NCBI RefSeq assembly: GCF_001399455.2
Contig: NZ_LLEI02000043.1
Location: 310,001 to 374,000, forward strand
DNA: 64,000 nucleotides
Source: Vibrio bivalvicida
GTDB taxonomy: Bacteria > Pseudomonadota > Gammaproteobacteria > Enterobacterales > Vibrionaceae
Direction of reading: 5' to 3'
Part shown: positions 61,153 through 64,000 of the stretch, in pieces
How the letters are laid out: each line of letters begins with the position of its first letter
Position numbering within the stretch: position 1 is the stretch's first letter
Position numbers and translations under genes: made by a program
Notes under the pieces: model-generated
Databases searched by the model: none
Told to the model about the DNA's origin: nothing
What the model saw: only the letters and a program-made list of their open reading frames with translations

Positions 61153-64000
61153 TTAATCTTCGTAGCTGTCGATGCTTGGGCAAGAACAGATTAAGTTACG
61201 GTCACCGTATACGTTGTCTACGCGGTTTACTGTTGGCCAGTACTTCCAAGACTTAGTCGCAGGTGATGGGAAGCAGCCTAGTTCGCGAGAGTATGGGCGA
61301 TCCCATTCATCTTTCGCTAGGTCTACTTGTGTGTGAGGTGCGTTGACTAGAGGGTTGTTTTCTAGTGGCCACTCACCGTTTTTCACCTTCGCCATTTCTT
61401 CGCGGATTGCGATCATCGCTTCGCAGAAACGATCGATCTCTTCTAGATCTTCAGATTCTGTTGGCTCAACCATCAGCGTACCCGCTACTGGGAACGACAT
61501 GGTTGGTGCGTGGAAACCGTAGTCCATTAGACGCTTGGCGATATCTTCTTCGCTGATACCTGTTTCTTCTTTCAATGGACGAATATCAATAATACATTCA
61601 TGAGCCACACGGCCGTTAGTACCACGGTAAAGAACAGGGTAGTGAGGGCGTAGACGCTCCATCATGTAGTTCGCGTTCAGGATAGCGACTTTAGTTGCTT
61701 CTGTTAGACCTGCTTCACCCATCATTGCGATGTAGGCCCATGAGATTGGCAGGATAGACGCACTACCAAGGTCTGCCGCTGATACCGCAAAGTCTTCACC
61801 TTCTACACCGTTTTCGATGTGCCCCGGTAGGAAAGGTGCTAGGTGAGACTTAACACCGATAGGGCCCATGCCCGGACCACCACCACCGTGTGGAATACAG
61901 AAGGTTTTGTGTAGGTTTAGGTGTGAAACGTCAGAACCAATCAGGCCAGGAGAGGTTAGACCAACCTGAGCGTTCATGTTTGCGCCGTCTAGGTAAACCT
62001 GACCGCCAGCCGCATGAACCATTTCACACACTTCTTTCACTTGTTCTTCGTACACGCCGTGCGTAGAAGGGTAAGTGATCATGATGCTTGAAAGATTATC
62101 AGCATGCTTTTCAATCTTCGCTGCTAGGTCTGACATGTCGATGTTACCGTCATCGTCACACTTAACAACAACGACTTTCATTGACACCATAGATGCAGTC
62201 GCTGGGTTAGTACCGTGCGCTGAGCTTGGGATCAGACAGACGTTACGGTGACCTTCGCCACGGCTATCGTGGTAGCGTTGAATCGCGATAAGACCTGCGT
62301 ATTCACCTGAAGCACCTGAGTTAGGTTGTAGCGAGAAATCATCGTAGCCCGTGATTTCACATAGCTTCTCTTTAAGATCTTTCGCGAGTGCTGAGTAACC
62401 AGCCGCTTGCTCGATTGGCGCGAATGGGTGGATAGAACCAAACTCAGGCCAAGTCACCGGGATCATTTCAGCGGCAGCGTTGAGCTTCATTGTACAGCTG
62501 CCCAGTGGGATCATACCGTGAGTCAGCGAGAAGTCTTTATTCTCAAGCTGTTTCAGGTAACGCATCATCTGCGTTTCACTGTGGTGAGTATTGAATACTG
62601 GGTGAGTAAGGTACTCAGAAGTGCGGCGAAGTGCTTCAGGGATCGCTGCAAATTCGTTGCCTGCGATCTCTGAAGATAGAGCGCTAACTTCTTCTTTCAC
62701 ACCAAAGACAGCGAATAGTGCTTCAATATCATCGGTTGTCGTTGTTTCGTCTAAGCTCACACCTAGTTTGCCTTGAAGTAGGCGTAGGTTGATATCAGCC
62801 GCTTGCGCTTTTGCGTATAGCGCTTCAGTCTTATCAGCAGTATTGATAGTGATGGTATCGAAGAAGCTATTGTGAGCGAGCTCGAAACCAGACTTAGTTA
62901 GGCCAGCCGCTAGAATCGCCGTCATATGATGTGTGCGACGAGCAATCGTACGTAATCCTTCTGCGCCGTGGTAAACCGCGTAGAACGACGCCATGTTGGC
63001 TAATAGTGCCTGAGCAGTACAGATGTTAGACGTCGCTTTCTCGCGGCGGATGTGCTGTTCACGAGTCTGCATTGCCATACGCAGTGCTTGGTTACCGTTA
63101 GTATCGATAGAGACACCGATAACACGGCCAGGCATAGTACGCTTGTGTTTATCACGTGTTGCCATGAATGCTGCGTGTGGACCGCCGTAACCCATAGGAA
63201 CACCAAAGCGTTGAGCTGAGCCGATAACTACGTCCGCGCCCATTTCACCTGCAGGTTTCAGTAGCGCTGATGCTAGAAGATCGGTCGCCACGGTAACCAG
63301 GGTTTTGTTTGCTTGCGCTTTCGCTATGATATCCGTTAAGTCGCGAACTTCACCTGTTGTACCCGGGTACTGAACAAGTGCACCAAACACGTCTTGCTCA
63401 GGTAGAGATTCTAGCGAGCCGACTTGAACATCAAAGCCGATGTATTTAGCACGAGTTTTTACAACTTCCAGCGTTTGAGGGTGAACATCGTCTGCTACGA
63501 AGAAGACTTTACTCTTGCTCTTACCAGCACGCTTACATAGCGTCATCGCTTCGCCAGCCGCTGTTGCTTCGTCAAGAAGTGATGCGTTAGCAATGTCCAT
63601 TGCTGTTAGGTCCATCACCATCTGTTGGAAGTTAAGCAGCGCTTCTAGACGACCTTGAGAAATTTCTGGTTGGTAAGGCGTGTATGCTGTGTACCAACCA
63701 GGGTTTTCAAGTACGTTACGTAAGATAACGTTCGGCGTGAAGGTGTTGTAGTAACCCTGACCGATGAAAGTACGCTTAAGTTGGTTTTGGTCGGCAAACT
63801 CGCGCATTGCAACCAACATGTCTGCTTCGCTTTTCGCTTCCGCAAGAGTCATTGGCTTTTCTAGGCGAATTTGCGCTGGAACGGTTTCTTCAATCAACGC
63901 ATCTAGGTTTGCTACGTTGATTGCTTCCAACATTTTCTGTTGGTCTGATTTGTTTGGGCCGTTGTGGCGAGCAACGAACTCGTTTTGTGTGCTGAGGCTT
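61153..64000 (-). CDS. gcvP: glycine dehydrogenase (decarboxylating) P protein, start cut by window edge
   Basis: At least 948 residues; the frame runs off the right edge, where SLSTQNEFVARHNGPNKSDQQ is still readable upstream of the ATG at 63933. The first few codons are missing. Landmarks are YYNTFTPNVILRNVLENPGWYTAYTPYQPEI, the PLP lysine region LNLHKTFCIPHGGGGPGMGPIG and the C-terminal RPYSRELGCFPSPATKSWKYWPTVNRVDNVYGDRNL. It decarboxylates glycine and passes the aminomethyl group to lipoyl-GcvH. No gcvT or gcvH lies in the window. Confidence 0.97.
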   Translation of the reverse strand, partial: SLSTQNEFVARHNGPNKSDQQKMLEAINVANLDALIEETVPAQIRLEKPMTLAEAKSEADMLVAMREFADQNQLKRTFIGQGYYNTFTPNVILRNVLENPGWYTAYTPYQPEISQGRLEALLNFQQMVMDLTAMDIANASLLDEATAAGEAMTLCKRAGKSKSKVFFVADDVHPQTLEVVKTRAKYIGFDVQVGSLESLPEQDVFGALVQYPGTTGEVRDLTDIIAKAQANKTLVTVATDLLASALLKPAGEMGADVVIGSAQRFGVPMGYGGPHAAFMATRDKHKRTMPGRVIGVSIDTNGNQALRMAMQTREQHIRREKATSNICTAQALLANMASFYAVYHGAEGLRTIARRTHHMTAILAAGLTKSGFELAHNSFFDTITINTADKTEALYAKAQAADINLRLLQGKLGVSLDETTTTDDIEALFAVFGVKEEVSALSSEIAGNEFAAIPEALRRTSEYLTHPVFNTHHSETQMMRYLKQLENKDFSLTHGMIPLGSCTMKLNAAAEMIPVTWPEFGSIHPFAPIEQAAGYSALAKDLKEKLCEITGYDDFSLQPNSGASGEYAGLIAIQRYHDSRGEGHRNVCLIPSSAHGTNPATASMVSMKVVVVKCDDDGNIDMSDLAAKIEKHADNLSSIMITYPSTHGVYEEQVKEVCEMVHAAGGQVYLDGANMNAQVGLTSPGLIGSDVSHLNLHKTFCIPHGGGGPGMGPIGVKSHLAPFLPGHIENGVEGEDFAVSAADLGSASILPISWAYIAMMGEAGLTEATKVAILNANYMMERLRPHYPVLYRGTNGRVAHECIIDIRPLKEETGISEEDIAKRLMDYGFHAPTMSFPVAGTLMVEPTESEDLEEIDRFCEAMIAIREEMAKVKNGEWPLENNPLVNAPHTQVDLAKDEWDRPYSRELGCFPSPATKSWKYWPTVNRVDNVYGDRNLICSCPSIDSYED

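Noticed and set aside
63934..64000. glycine riboswitch near gcvP
   Set aside because: The end of the window still codes for GcvP; any leader lies outside.
1..64000. CRISPR array, insertion sequence, integron attC sites, prophage
   Set aside because: No spaced repeats, transposase, integrase or VCR-like repeats were seen.

Overview
The window comes from a Vibrionaceae genome, most likely genus Vibrio. The evidence is a Qrr small RNA with LuxO sites and a sigma-54 promoter, a VqmR-VqmA quorum-sensing locus beside pdxH, a ChiA-type chitinase whose catalytic Glu falls at residue 315, and a lapCGDB biofilm operon. The gene set recalls chromosome II of V. cholerae; that placement is inference. No insertion sequence, phage, integron or CRISPR array was seen. 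Nearly all genes are intact; only nagB (left edge) and gcvP (right edge) are cut by the window.

Layout. 1-8.8 kb: nagB (partial), a Sel1-repeat protein, sstT, an rsgA paralogue behind a small leader ORF, a copper-delivery operon (unknown protein, SCO, PCuAC), a GNAT acetyltransferase, a double-HD HD-GYP protein and a DUF2057 protein. 8.9-13.5 kb: tnaC-tnaA with its leader peptide, then secreted chitinase A. 13.5-24.6 kb: lapC-lapG-lapD-lapB, pdxH, vqmA, vqmR with its operator, and two coiled-coil/PEGA envelope proteins, one carrying a SUMF1 domain. 25-31.5 kb: proline catabolism (AraC regulator, putA, a separate PutA C-terminal-domain gene, putP). 31.6-38.7 kb: DUF3541, a CHASE-like GGDEF cyclase, an Mpo1-like membrane protein, a qrr gene, a DUF3612 regulator divergent from a stand-alone malate-synthase-G insertion-domain protein, a MaoC hydratase and tRNA-Ser(UGA). 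39-44 kb: a binding protein/histidine kinase/response regulator operon and a NADAR-RibA fusion. 44-52.7 kb: EamA and LysE exporters, an XRE-cupin regulator, a lipase-like protein with an unknown partner, a lipoprotein and a Cache histidine kinase. 52.8-64 kb: a threonine-aldolase-like enzyme, MerR-PhzF, then small regulator/enzyme pairs (HxlR, LysR-SDR-SMP30, YajD, HxlR-GST) and gcvP.

How it works together. Several parts converge on quorum sensing and c-di-GMP control of surface life: the LuxO-Qrr and DPO-VqmA-VqmR regulators, the LapD/LapG/LapBC adhesin switch, a GGDEF cyclase and an HD-GYP phosphodiesterase. Nutrient modules (chitin, tryptophan, proline, glycine cleavage, amino sugars) fit a chitin-associated marine heterotroph.

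The least described items are the DUF3612/malate-synthase-domain pair with 14-bp-spaced operator repeats, the PutA C-terminal domain encoded in trans, the rsgA leader ORF with overlapping hairpins, and the permease-less binding-protein two-component operon.
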